From an uncultured Actinomycetes bacterium (lineage in GTDB: Bacteria; Actinomycetota; Thermoleophilia; Solirubrobacterales; 70-9), in assembly GCA_946482365.1 (NCBI GenBank), contig CAMLQY010000041.1:1-14319 (forward strand): 14,319 bases of DNA, written 5' to 3'. The notes below the pieces were generated by a model, which saw only the letters and a program-made list of their open reading frames with translations, was not told the DNA's origin and did not search any database. Position 1 is the stretch's first letter. Each line of letters starts with the position of its first letter. Below are positions 1-6,617 of the stretch, one piece after another. The position numbers were made by a program, and so were the translations under genes.

Positions 1-104
1 GTTCTTTTTTTTGGGGTTGGGGGGGGGGGGGGGCTCGCCCCCCCAAAAACCGGGGGGGGGGTGTCTTTTTTTTTTTTTTGGGGGGGGGCCCCCCCCCCCA
101 CCCC
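1..104. other. Homopolymer-rich contig-end artefact
   Basis: Runs of G, C and T up to about fifteen bases follow one another with almost no other sequence. This resembles erroneous read ends at a contig boundary, not genomic DNA, and base calls here should not be trusted. An open frame across it encodes only poly-Gly/Pro/Phe and is not a gene. Confidence 0.85.
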
Positions 105-200
105 TTCACGAAGCACACAAGCTTCAACCTCACCTCGAAAACGCCGACCCGTCCACAGCTCTCTTGAGCTTGGGTTGTTCCGGCCGCCTCTGACGGTCTA
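105..200. other. Short non-coding stretch, nothing recognised
   Basis: Ordinary mixed sequence between the artefactual end and the inverted repeat. I see no ribosome site or convincing codon pattern. A small hairpin (5-bp arms 157-161 and 166-170, loop TCTT) is the only structure noticed. Proximity to the corrupted end limits trust in it. Confidence 0.5.
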
Positions 201-266
201 GGGCCTTCGGGGGTCCCTCCCCAGGAACTCCCGCGAAGCGGCCTGGGGAGGGACCCCCGAAGGCCC
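201..266 (-). terminator. Perfect 25-bp inverted repeat, probable terminator of the amidase gene
   Basis: Arms 201-225 and 242-266 are exact reverse complements over 25 bp. The 16-nt loop contains its own small hairpin (CCGC-GAA-GCGG, 231-241). It begins 3 bp beyond the amidase stop codon, which fits a GC-rich hairpin terminator, although no T-tract follows it on the minus strand. Because it sits near a corrupted contig end, a fold-back assembly artefact is an alternative. Confidence 0.6.
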
Positions 267-269
267 GTG

Positions 270-1712
270 CTAGCCGGGCTGAGGCCAGCCGCCTTCGGCC
301 CGCTCGATTTGGCCGGCGAGAGAAAGCAGGGTCGCCTCGTCGTTTTCGCGGCCGAGCAGCTGGGCGCCGATCGGGAGGCCGTTCGACGTGTGCCCGGCGG
401 GGACGCTGATGCCCGGCCAGCCGACGACGTTCCAGGCGAAGGCGAAGGGGCAGGTGGCGCTGGCCGTGCTGCTCGTCGCCCAGTAGCCCTTGCCCTCGAG
501 GGCGCCGACGCGGGGCGGCGGTTTCGCCGTGGTGGGAGTGAGGACGACGTCACAGCGCTCGAAGACACGGCCGATGCGGCGCTGCAGGCCGGGCTCGGCG
601 GCCCGCGAGAGGCGCTGCGGCACGCCGCGCAGGGCCTGTCCGAAGCGAGCGTGGACCCGGGTGCGGGCCTCCAGGGCGCTGCGGTCTTCGCCGTGGGCCT
701 CGAGCCATTCCGCGACGCCGCTCATGCCGCGGGGGACGATCGCCGGGCCGACCATGCCGTAGTCGGGGTCGGCGCGGACGATCTCGTGACCGAGCTCGCC
801 GAGCCGCTCGGCGAAGGCCTCGATCGCCGCCCGGTGCTCGGCGTCGACTTTGGCGGGGACGCCGAAGGGCGTCGCGAAGGAGATCGCGACCCGCAGGCTG
901 CCAGGTTCGCGCGCCGCCGCCTCGACGAAAGGCTCGCTCGGGGGCTGCGGTTTGTGCAGGTCGGCGGGGACGTTGCCGCGGGCGGCGTCGAGCAGCAGGG
1001 CGGCGTCGCCGGCGCTGCGGGCCAGCGGGCCATAGCAGCTGAGCCCGTTGAAGGCCTCCGGGTCGGGCCAGGTAGAGACGCGCCCGCGCTGCGGCTTCAG
1101 CCCGACGAGCCCGGTCCAGGCCGCGGGGATGCGAATCGAGCCCGCCCCGTCGGAGCCGATCGCGGCCGCGACGACGCCGGCGGCCACGGCCGCCGCCGCG
1201 CCGCCGCTGGAGCCGCCCGGCGTGTGGTCGGTGTTCCAGGGGTTGCGGGTCGCGCCGTGCAGCGGCGTCTCGGTGAAGTGCCACTGGCCGATCTCGGGGG
1301 CATGGGTCTTGCCGATCACGATCGCGCCCGCCTCGCGGATGCGGCGCACCGCCTCGGCGTCGCGCACCGCAGGGCGGCCGCCGCCGCAGCCGAACGGAGT
1401 CGTGTGGCCGGTGAGGTCCACGTCGTCCTTGATCGCGACCGGGACCCCGAGCAGCGGCCCTCCCTGACCGTCGCCGAGGCGGCGGTCCGCCTCCTCGGCC
1501 TCGGCCAGCGCCTCCTCCGCGCAGATGACCCGGAACGCGTTCAGCGTCTCCTGGGTTTCCTGCGCACGCCCAAGGGCCGTTTCGACCAGCTCCCTCGAAG
1601 AGGCCTCTCCGGTCCGGAGCAGCTTCGCCTGCTCCTCCAGGCCGGGGTGGGGCGTGGCCTTGGTCTCGTCCCGCCCCTTGCCCGGGGTCGTCTCTGCGGT
1701 GCTGGTCGACAT
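270..1712 (-). CDS. Amidase signature family hydrolase
   Basis: Predicted cytoplasmic amidase of the amidase-signature family, hydrolysing a carboxylic amide to acid and ammonia or amine; the substrate cannot be read from sequence. The 480-aa product has the full Ser-cisSer-Lys set: Lys95 (in VAIKDD), Ser168 (GGSSGG) and Ser192 (DGAGSIRIP). The 24-residue spacing between the two serines matches fatty acid amide hydrolase and relatives. Length is normal for the family. I chose the ATG at 1712 because GGGAGG lies 6-8 nt upstream; an in-frame start at 1787 would run through the divergent promoter and tetR start. The gene is divergent from a TetR gene with a palindrome between them, so it is probably TetR-controlled. 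A hairpin follows the stop immediately. Confidence 0.93.
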   Translation of the reverse strand: MSTSTAETTPGKGRDETKATPHPGLEEQAKLLRTGEASSRELVETALGRAQETQETLNAFRVICAEEALAEAEEADRRLGDGQGGPLLGVPVAIKDDVDLTGHTTPFGCGGGRPAVRDAEAVRRIREAGAIVIGKTHAPEIGQWHFTETPLHGATRNPWNTDHTPGGSSGGAAAAVAAGVVAAAIGSDGAGSIRIPAAWTGLVGLKPQRGRVSTWPDPEAFNGLSCYGPLARSAGDAALLLDAARGNVPADLHKPQPPSEPFVEAAAREPGSLRVAISFATPFGVPAKVDAEHRAAIEAFAERLGELGHEIVRADPDYGMVGPAIVPRGMSGVAEWLEAHGEDRSALEARTRVHARFGQALRGVPQRLSRAAEPGLQRRIGRVFERCDVVLTPTTAKPPPRVGALEGKGYWATSSTASATCPFAFAWNVVGWPGISVPAGHTSNGLPIGAQLLGRENDEATLLSLAGQIERAEGGWPQPG

Positions 1713-1735
1713 CGGTTCCTCCCTCGCGCGTGCCT

Positions 1736-1751
1736 GTTCGTTCGAACGAAC
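1736..1751. promoter_or_regulatory. 16-bp perfect palindrome, candidate TetR operator
   Basis: GTTCGTTCGAACGAAC is its own reverse complement. It lies 24 bp upstream of the amidase ATG and 29 bp upstream of the tetR GTG. A TATCGT sequence on the minus strand (1755-1750), usable as the amidase -10, overlaps its edge. Position and symmetry fit an operator through which the TetR protein represses both genes; binding is inferred. Confidence 0.65.
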
Positions 1752-1766
1752 GATAGGCGAAGAGGG

Positions 1767-1772
1767 TAGGCT
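1767..1772 (+). promoter_or_regulatory. Candidate -10 (TAGGCT) for leaderless tetR
   Basis: TAGGCT fits the actinobacterial TANNNT -10 pattern and ends 8 nt before the tetR GTG, the spacing expected if transcription starts at or near the start codon. The same hexamer lies at 5673-5678 upstream of another gene. No convincing -35 is visible. Confidence 0.4.
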
Positions 1773-1780
1773 GGCGCTTC

Positions 1781-2353
1781 GTGCCAACAGCCGCGCCCCC
1801 CGACACCCGCGAGCGCATACTCCGAACCACCGTCGAGCTGATCGGCCGCGAGGGAGTCTCCGCCGTCACCAACCGCCGCGTCGCTGGCGCCGCCGAGGTC
1901 TCGCTCGGCTCCCTCACCTACCACTTCCCCAGCCAGGTGGACCTGTTGCGCGAGAGCCTGCTGCTCTTCGTCGGCGAGGAGGTTGCGCGCCAGGAGGAGA
2001 TCGCCGCGCGCCTGCGCGGCACGCATCCCAGCGTCGAGCAGGTCGCCACCGAGGTCGAACGGATCGTCCAGGAGTCCGGCAACCGGCTCCAGCAGCTGGC
2101 CGAGATCGAGCTCCACCTCCAGGCCGCCCGCGACCCGGCGCTGCAGGAGGCCTCGCGGCGCTGCTTCGAGGCCTACGAAGGGGTCGCCGCGGCGGCGCTG
2201 GAGGCGCTCGCGGTGCCCGACCCCGAGCGCCATGCTCGCACGGTCCTGGCGGTGATGTACGGGATGGGGCTGCGCCGGCTCGGGACGGGCGGCACCGACG
2301 CGGCCGGGGTCGCCGACGCGCTGCTGACCATCGTCCGCGGAGCCACCCGCTGA
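1781..2353 (+). CDS. TetR/AcrR family transcriptional regulator
   Basis: A 190-aa DNA-binding repressor. The N-terminal TetR helix-turn-helix is clear: TRERILRTTVELIGREG leads to the recognition helix region around residues 30-50, ending in SLGSLTYHFPS. The remainder is the helical ligand-binding and dimerisation domain; its ligand is unknown. It starts with GTG, having only a weak purine-rich AGAGGGTAGG upstream, so it may be leaderless from TAGGCT at 1767. It is divergent from the amidase across a perfect palindrome, the usual arrangement for autoregulation. Its stop overlaps the apparent glycerol kinase start (CTGA), so the two are probably co-transcribed, implying that glycerol kinase responds to the same ligand. 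Confidence 0.93.
   Translation: MPTAAPPDTRERILRTTVELIGREGVSAVTNRRVAGAAEVSLGSLTYHFPSQVDLLRESLLLFVGEEVARQEEIAARLRGTHPSVEQVATEVERIVQESGNRLQQLAEIELHLQAARDPALQEASRRCFEAYEGVAAAALEALAVPDPERHARTVLAVMYGMGLRRLGTGGTDAAGVADALLTIVRGATR
2339..2352 (+). promoter_or_regulatory. Shine-Dalgarno and CTG start that decide the glycerol kinase start
   Basis: GGAG at 2339-2342 is followed by a 7-nt spacer and CTG at 2350-2352, which is in frame with the first conserved kinase motif. The tetR stop TGA (2351-2353) overlaps it as CTGA. No ATG, GTG or TTG exists nearby in this frame. Confidence 0.65.
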
Positions 2354-3822
2354 TCCTCGCGATCGACCAGGGCACGACCGGGACGACCTGCCTGGTCTTC
2401 GACGGGGAGGGCCGGATCGCCGGCCGGGCCTACTCGGAGTTCGCGCAGCACTTCCCCCGGCCGGGCTGGGTCGAGCACGACGCCGGAGAGATCTGGGAGG
2501 TGACGCGGCAGGTCGCGGCGGAGGCGATCGACGCCGCTGGCATCGGGGGCGCGGAGCTGGACGCGATCGGGATCACCAACCAGCGCGAGACGGTCGTCGC
2601 CTGGGACCCGGCGACCGGCGAGCCGGTCCACCGCGCCTTGGTCTGGCAGGACCGCCGCACCGCCGCGCGCTGCGAGGAGCTGCGCGCCGCGGGGCACGAG
2701 GCACTGGTTCGCGGGCGCACCGGCCTCGTCCTCGACCCCTACTTCTCCGCGACCAAGATCGAGTGGCTGCTGCGCAACGCCGAGGGGGCGGAGCGGGCGG
2801 TCTTCGGCACGATCGACTCCTGGCTGCTGTTCAAGCTCACCGGCCGCCACGCCACCGACCGCACCAACGCCTCGCGGACGATGCTGTTCGACATCCACAA
2901 GCTCGCCTGGGACGAGGAGCTCTGCGCGCTGCTCGGCGTCGACCCGGCGCGCCTGCCCGAGCCGCTGCCCTCGGCCCACGTCTACGGCACGACGTCGGAG
3001 TTCGGCGGCGAGGTCCCGGTCGCGGGCATCGCCGGCGACCAGCAGGCGGCGCTCTTCGGCCAGGCCTGCCACCGCGCCGGCACGGCCAAGAACACCTACG
3101 GCACCGGCAGCTTCGTCCTCCTGCACACGGGCCCGGAGGCTCCCGAGCCGGCCGAGGGCCTGCTGACGACGGTTGCCTGCAGCGCCGGCGAGGCACCCGC
3201 CTACGCGCTCGAGGCCTCGATCTTCGTCACCGGCGCCGCCCTGCAGTGGCTGCGCGACGGCCTCGGGGTGATCGAGGGAGCGGGGGAGAGCGAGGGCCTG
3301 GCCGCCTCGCTGAACGGCAACGACGGGGTCTACTTCGTCCCGGCGCTGACCGGGCTGGGCTCGCCTCACTGGGACCCCTACGCGCGCGGCACGATCGTCG
3401 GCCTCACCCGCGGCAGCGGCCGGGCCCACCTGGTGCGGGCGGCGCTGGAGGCGATCGCCTACCAGACCGTCGACGCCGTGCGCGCGCAGGAGGCCGCGTC
3501 GGGGGACGGCCTGACGGTGATGAAGGCCGATGGGGGGGCGGTCGCCAATCGCTGGCTGATGCAGTTCCAGGCCGACGTCCTCGGCGCCGAGGTCGTCGTG
3601 CCGGAGATCGCCGAGACGACCGCCCTCGGCGCCGCCTACCTGGCCGGGATCGCGACCGGGCGCTGGACGCCGGAGCAGGTGGGGGAGATGTGGCGCGAGG
3701 CGGCTCGATACGAGCCGGGGATGGGCTCCGGCGAGCGCGAGTCGCTGCTCGCCGGATGGCACCGGGCGCTCGAGCGGGCGAAGGGCTGGGCGGGCCCGGA
3801 GGACGGCGGCGCCCCGGCGTAA
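2350..3822 (+). CDS. glpK: Glycerol kinase
   Basis: Phosphorylates glycerol with ATP to sn-glycerol 3-phosphate in the cytoplasm. Collinear with E. coli GlpK from end to end (490 aa against about 500). Visible hallmarks are the phosphate loop DQGTTG (6-11), GITNQRE (74-80) and PGWVEHD, which carry glycerol-contact residues, DPYFSATK (129-136), the catalytic Asp230 in GIAGDQQAALFG, GTGSF and GGAVAN. The GGKGG loop that binds fructose-1,6-bisphosphate in E. coli is absent (EFGGEVP instead), so that allosteric control is probably missing (inference). The start is unusual: the conserved N-terminus can only be reached from CTG at 2350, or from ATC at 2353, because no standard start lies close upstream in frame. 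No glpF or glpD is adjacent; a PlsC-type acyltransferase follows 46 bp later. Confidence 0.93.
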   Translation: MILAIDQGTTGTTCLVFDGEGRIAGRAYSEFAQHFPRPGWVEHDAGEIWEVTRQVAAEAIDAAGIGGAELDAIGITNQRETVVAWDPATGEPVHRALVWQDRRTAARCEELRAAGHEALVRGRTGLVLDPYFSATKIEWLLRNAEGAERAVFGTIDSWLLFKLTGRHATDRTNASRTMLFDIHKLAWDEELCALLGVDPARLPEPLPSAHVYGTTSEFGGEVPVAGIAGDQQAALFGQACHRAGTAKNTYGTGSFVLLHTGPEAPEPAEGLLTTVACSAGEAPAYALEASIFVTGAALQWLRDGLGVIEGAGESEGLAASLNGNDGVYFVPALTGLGSPHWDPYARGTIVGLTRGSGRAHLVRAALEAIAYQTVDAVRAQEAASGDGLTVMKADGGAVANRWLMQFQADVLGAEVVVPEIAETTALGAAYLAGIATGRWTPEQVGEMWREAARYEPGMGSGERESLLAGWHRALERAKGWAGPEDGGAPA

Positions 3823-3868
3823 CTGCCGGCCGCAAGGGGGGTATCGCGTAGCGACGGCGGGGGCCGTC

Positions 3869-4573
3869 ATGCCTATGCCGGACATGAAGCCACAGGTCTA
3901 CAAGGACGAACGTCCTGCCGAGTACTTCGACCAGTTCCACGCCGCCGCGCGCAAGGGCGTGGGCTGGACCTATCCGCTCGTCCGCATCCTCATCTCGCTG
4001 CCGACGTTGCTGGTCTACCGGACGCGGGCGATCGGGGTAGAGAACGTGCCCAAGTCCGGCGCCGTGATCCTCGCCCCGAATCACTTCAGCCAGATGGACC
4101 ACTTCTTCGTCGGGCTCTACCTGAGGCGGCAGGTCCGCTTCATGGCGAAATCGCAGATGTTTGGGCCGCCCGTCTTCACCTACATCTACAAGCACGGCGG
4201 CGTCTTCCCGGTCCGCCGCGGCCACCGCGACGAGGAGTCGTTCAAGACGGCCTTCACGATCCTGCGCCAGGGCGGGATGCTGCTCGTCTACGCCGAGGGC
4301 GGCCGCTCGCGCAGCGGCGAGCTGGGCGAGGTGAAGCCGGGCATCGGCCGCATCGCGCTCGAATCGGGCGCGCCCGTCGTGCCGGTCGCGATCCACGGCT
4401 CGGCGGCGGTGCGGCGCTGGAAGCGGTTCCGCTTCCCCAAGGTGACCGTGCAGTTCGGCGAGCCGATCGAGCTCCCCACCGAGGAGGCTCCCAGCCGCGA
4501 GCGCCAGCTCGAGGTGGCGGAGCAGATCTTCGCTCCGGTGCGCGAGATGTACGCCGAGCTGGCGAGTGACTAA
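3869..4573 (+). CDS. 1-acyl-sn-glycerol-3-phosphate acyltransferase (PlsC family)
   Basis: Predicted to transfer an acyl group to lysophosphatidate or a related lysophospholipid at the cytoplasmic membrane face. The 234-aa protein carries the family blocks: NHFSQMD (71-77; the HX4D pair His72/Asp77), GVFPVRR (111-117), YAEGGRSRSG (141-150; the EGxRS-type block) and APVVPVAI (168-175). A hydrophobic stretch around 37-50 could anchor it. Start choice is uncertain: ATG codons occur at residues 1, 3 and 6, and only a weak G-rich tract (3859-3863) precedes the first. It follows glpK by 46 bp on the same strand, so product and enzyme could be linked: glycerol 3-phosphate leads to acylated glycerol phosphate. 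Its last codons lie inside the left arm of the palindrome at 4566-4726. Which acceptor it uses is not visible. Confidence 0.9.
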   Translation: MPMPDMKPQVYKDERPAEYFDQFHAAARKGVGWTYPLVRILISLPTLLVYRTRAIGVENVPKSGAVILAPNHFSQMDHFFVGLYLRRQVRFMAKSQMFGPPVFTYIYKHGGVFPVRRGHRDEESFKTAFTILRQGGMLLVYAEGGRSRSGELGEVKPGIGRIALESGAPVVPVAIHGSAAVRRWKRFRFPKVTVQFGEPIELPTEEAPSRERQLEVAEQIFAPVREMYAELASD

Positions 4574-4726
4574 CTGGTTGCCCGCGTGTGCGGCTGGCGA
4601 GCGCCGGACCAAGCGGGGCAAGGACGCAGGGAGGCCGAATAGCAGCGCTATTTGGCCGACCGAGGACGCCGCACCGCGCCGGGTCCGCCGCCGCCAGGCG
4701 TGCGCGGGAGCAACCTAGTTAGTCAC
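4566..4726. repeat. Long imperfect palindrome between convergent genes (bidirectional terminator or MITE-like element)
   Basis: The whole gap folds on itself. Outer arms GTGACTAACT (4566-4575) and AGTTAGTCAC (4717-4726) pair perfectly; GGTTG with CAACC and CCCGCG with CGCGGG (4703-4708) continue with small bulges. CTGGCG with CGCCAG (4692-4697) and GGACC with GGTCC (4682-4686) follow. The apex is an 11-bp stem, 4633-4643 with 4647-4657, having one G:T pair and a 3-nt loop. The left arm contains the acyltransferase stop and the right arm ends exactly at the MBL stop. It could terminate transcription from both sides, or be a small palindromic mobile or repeat element. Confidence 0.7.
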
Positions 4727-5638
4727 TTACTCGTAGAGGGCGCTGACCCCGGCGTAGAACTCGGGGTCGTGGCCCGGGGTGACGATCGCGTCGGGGTACT
4801 CGCGCTTGAACAGCTTCAGCTCCTGCAGCGAGCGGCGGTAGTTGTGGGCGTCGAAGGGGCGCGGCGCCAGCGGCGCGGACCCCTCGAGCTGGCCCCGGCT
4901 GTAGGTGGCGTCGCCGCCGATCACGAAGTCGTGCTTGGCGAGGCGGGCGATCACCGACATGTGGCCGGCGCTGTGGCCGGGCGTGTAGGCGAGGCGGATC
5001 GAGCCGTCGCCGAAGAGGTCGAAGGTGCGGCCGAAGGTCGCGTAGGAGTCGATGCCGCCGCGGTCGAAGTCGATCGTGCGGTAGTCGAAGGCGTAGTCGA
5101 AGTGGGGCCGGCGGTAGCCGTTGAGCATCGGGCGGGGGCCGGTGGCGGCGGACTCCCACTCGGTCTCGCTGACGACGAAGGTCGAGCTGGGGAACTCCGA
5201 GATCGCCGAGCTGTGGTCGAGGTGCAGGTGGGTCATCACGACGACGGGGATCTCGCCGGGGTCGAGGCCGCGCTCGCGCAGCTGCGCGGGAACGTCCTCG
5301 CCGGCCTTCAGGTCGGGCTTGCCGATCCTCGCCCCCAGGCCGCCGAAGTTCTCCTTGCCGTCGGTGGCGATCGAGGGGTGCAGGCCGGTGTCGACGAGGA
5401 TCGCGCCGGCGCTCGGGTGGCGGATCAGGAAGGACGGGACCGGCACCGTCGCAGCGGGATTGCCGGTGATCAGGGCGCGCAGCAGCTTCAGGGTCTCGAA
5501 GCGGCCGCCCGGCCGCTCCATCATCGTCTGCGGCCAGGTCACCCGGCCCGCCACCATCGGCTCGACGGTGACGGTCGAGCCCGGCGTCCCTCCGGCCAGC
5601 GGCTCGTGCAGCGGTTTGGGCTCGACCCGCACCTTCAT
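4727..5638 (-). CDS. MBL-fold hydrolase, N-acyl homoserine lactonase-like
   Basis: A 303-aa metallo-beta-lactamase-fold enzyme with an intact dinuclear metal site: THLHLDH (His137, His139, Asp141, His142), His222 in GHSAGHMS, Asp243 in GGDATYS and His290 in TPGHDPEFY. The order and the GHSAGH/TPGHDPEF signatures resemble the AiiA/AttM lactonase branch, which opens lactone rings such as acyl-homoserine lactones. Many relatives in bacteria without AHL signalling act on other lactones or esters, so the substrate is uncertain. No signal peptide is evident. A TAATGT sequence on the minus strand (5653-5648) ends 9 nt before the ATG and there is no clear Shine-Dalgarno, so a short or absent leader is possible. 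Divergent from an enoyl-CoA-reductase-like SDR, 52 bp apart. Confidence 0.85.
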   Translation of the reverse strand: MKVRVEPKPLHEPLAGGTPGSTVTVEPMVAGRVTWPQTMMERPGGRFETLKLLRALITGNPAATVPVPSFLIRHPSAGAILVDTGLHPSIATDGKENFGGLGARIGKPDLKAGEDVPAQLRERGLDPGEIPVVVMTHLHLDHSSAISEFPSSTFVVSETEWESAATGPRPMLNGYRRPHFDYAFDYRTIDFDRGGIDSYATFGRTFDLFGDGSIRLAYTPGHSAGHMSVIARLAKHDFVIGGDATYSRGQLEGSAPLAPRPFDAHNYRRSLQELKLFKREYPDAIVTPGHDPEFYAGVSALYE

Positions 5639-5647
5639 CGCCGGGTC

Positions 5648-5678
5648 ACATTACCTGGGTCGAGGTCGCCTATAGGCT
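5648..5678. promoter_or_regulatory. Divergent promoter region of the MBL and SDR genes
   Basis: Only 52 bp separate the two starts. TAATGT on the minus strand (5653-5648) and TAGGCT on the plus strand (5673-5678) both fit TANNNT -10 elements, 9 and 12 nt from their start codons. Neither gene has a clear Shine-Dalgarno. No strong -35 element or palindrome was found, so this remains tentative. Confidence 0.35.
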
Positions 5679-5690
5679 TGCGCGGGTCTC

Positions 5691-6548
5691 ATGGCCGACG
5701 ATCCTCGCTCCCAGATCTTCAAGCCCGGCCTGCTCGAGGGGCAGGTCTGCGTCGTCTCCGGGGCAGGCAGCGGCCTGGGGCGGGAGACCGCTTTGGAGCT
5801 GGCGCGCCTCGGTGCGACGGTGGTCGGCTGCGGGCGGCGCGAGGAGCCGCTGGCCGAGACCGCCGGGCTGGCAGGCGGCCTGGCGGGCTCCTTCGATCGC
5901 GAGGCGATGGACATCCGCGACGAAGAGGCGGTCGACCGCTTCTTCGACGGGGTGCTGGGGCGCCACGGCCGGATCGACGTGCTGGTCAACAACGCCGGCG
6001 GCCAGTTCCTCGCCCCGGCGGAGACGATCACGCCGAAAGGCTTCCGCACCGTGATCGAGCTGAACGTGCAGGGGACCTGGCTGATGACCCACGCGGTGGC
6101 GACCAAGGCCTTCATCCCCCAGGGCGGCGGCAAGGTGCTCAGCGTCACCCTCTCGCCCCATCACGGGATGCCGGGGATGGTCCACTCCGGCGCCGCCCGC
6201 GCCGCGGTCGAGAACATGATGCGGACGCTGGCGGTCGAGTGGGCCCGCTTCGGGATAAAGACCTGCGCCCTCGCCGCCGGGCAGTTCGCCACCGAGACCC
6301 TGCTGACCAAGTATCCGCAGGTGGTCGTCGACAACCTCGAGCGCTCGATCCCGATCGGCCGCGCCGGCCGCGCCGAGGAGATGGCCTGGCTCGTCGCCTA
6401 CCTGGCCTCGCCGGCCGGCGACTTCTTCTCCGGCACGACGATCACGATCGACGGCGCCCGCGACAACTGGGCCGGCCCCTGGCCGCCCGAAAGCATCGCC
6501 AGCGAATCCGGCGACCCGGTCGCCGAGGAGCGCCGCCCGAAGGAGTAG
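5691..6548 (+). CDS. SDR oxidoreductase, trans-2-enoyl-CoA reductase (PECR)-like
   Basis: A 285-aa short-chain dehydrogenase/reductase with the cofactor motif SGAGSGLG (23-30), Arg49-Arg50 after the second strand (suggesting NADPH), and VNNAG (99-103). Where classical SDRs have YxxxK it reads HSGAA (165-169), so Tyr is His and Lys is Ala. From memory, peroxisomal trans-2-enoyl-CoA reductase carries the same HSGAARAG block and a similar DGG...DNW tail, which the tail DGARDNW (234-240) matches. The likely reaction is NADPH reduction of a 2-enoyl-CoA (or dienoyl-CoA), but this is family inference. The C-terminal 40 residues are charged and probably disordered. Divergent from the lactonase-like gene and convergent with the deazaflavin oxidoreductase, with a hairpin between. 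Confidence 0.88.
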   Translation: MADDPRSQIFKPGLLEGQVCVVSGAGSGLGRETALELARLGATVVGCGRREEPLAETAGLAGGLAGSFDREAMDIRDEEAVDRFFDGVLGRHGRIDVLVNNAGGQFLAPAETITPKGFRTVIELNVQGTWLMTHAVATKAFIPQGGGKVLSVTLSPHHGMPGMVHSGAARAAVENMMRTLAVEWARFGIKTCALAAGQFATETLLTKYPQVVVDNLERSIPIGRAGRAEEMAWLVAYLASPAGDFFSGTTITIDGARDNWAGPWPPESIASESGDPVAEERRPKE

Positions 6549-6562
6549 AAGCCCTGCCCGTC

Positions 6563-6613
6563 GCGGGTGCAACGCGTAAGGGGCCTATTTGACGCCCTAC
6601 GCGTTTCACCCGC
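6563..6613. terminator. Bidirectional hairpin terminator between convergent genes
   Basis: The arm at 6563-6584 pairs with 6594-6613 across a loop of about 9 nt. ACGCGT pairs perfectly and is flanked by GCGGGTG with CACCCGC, with small mismatches. It sits between the SDR stop (6548) and the convergent deazaflavin gene stop (6618), so it can serve both strands. CTATTTG in the loop is the only T-rich part. Confidence 0.6.
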
Positions 6614-6617
6614 AGGA

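Noticed and set aside
11..193. Open frame rich in Gly, Pro and Phe at the left end
   Set aside because: It is a translation of homopolymer artefacts with no ribosome site or conserved sequence.
267..1769. Long plus-strand open frame opposite the amidase
   Set aside because: High GC keeps the antisense frame open; its protein is Arg/Ala/Gly-rich without motifs, while the minus strand has a complete catalytic triad.
1525..2349. N-terminal extension of glycerol kinase back to ATG 1525
   Set aside because: It would overlap the amidase promoter and all of tetR, and the extra residues are Arg/Pro-rich shadow sequence absent from the family.
2173..3885. 570-codon minus-strand frame opposite glycerol kinase and the end of tetR
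   Set aside because: Shadow of two well-supported plus-strand genes; composition is unbalanced and no family is recognisable.
4652..6592. 646-codon plus-strand frame across the MBL and SDR genes
   Set aside because: It runs antisense to a motif-complete MBL hydrolase and then out of frame through the SDR; it also crosses the palindrome.
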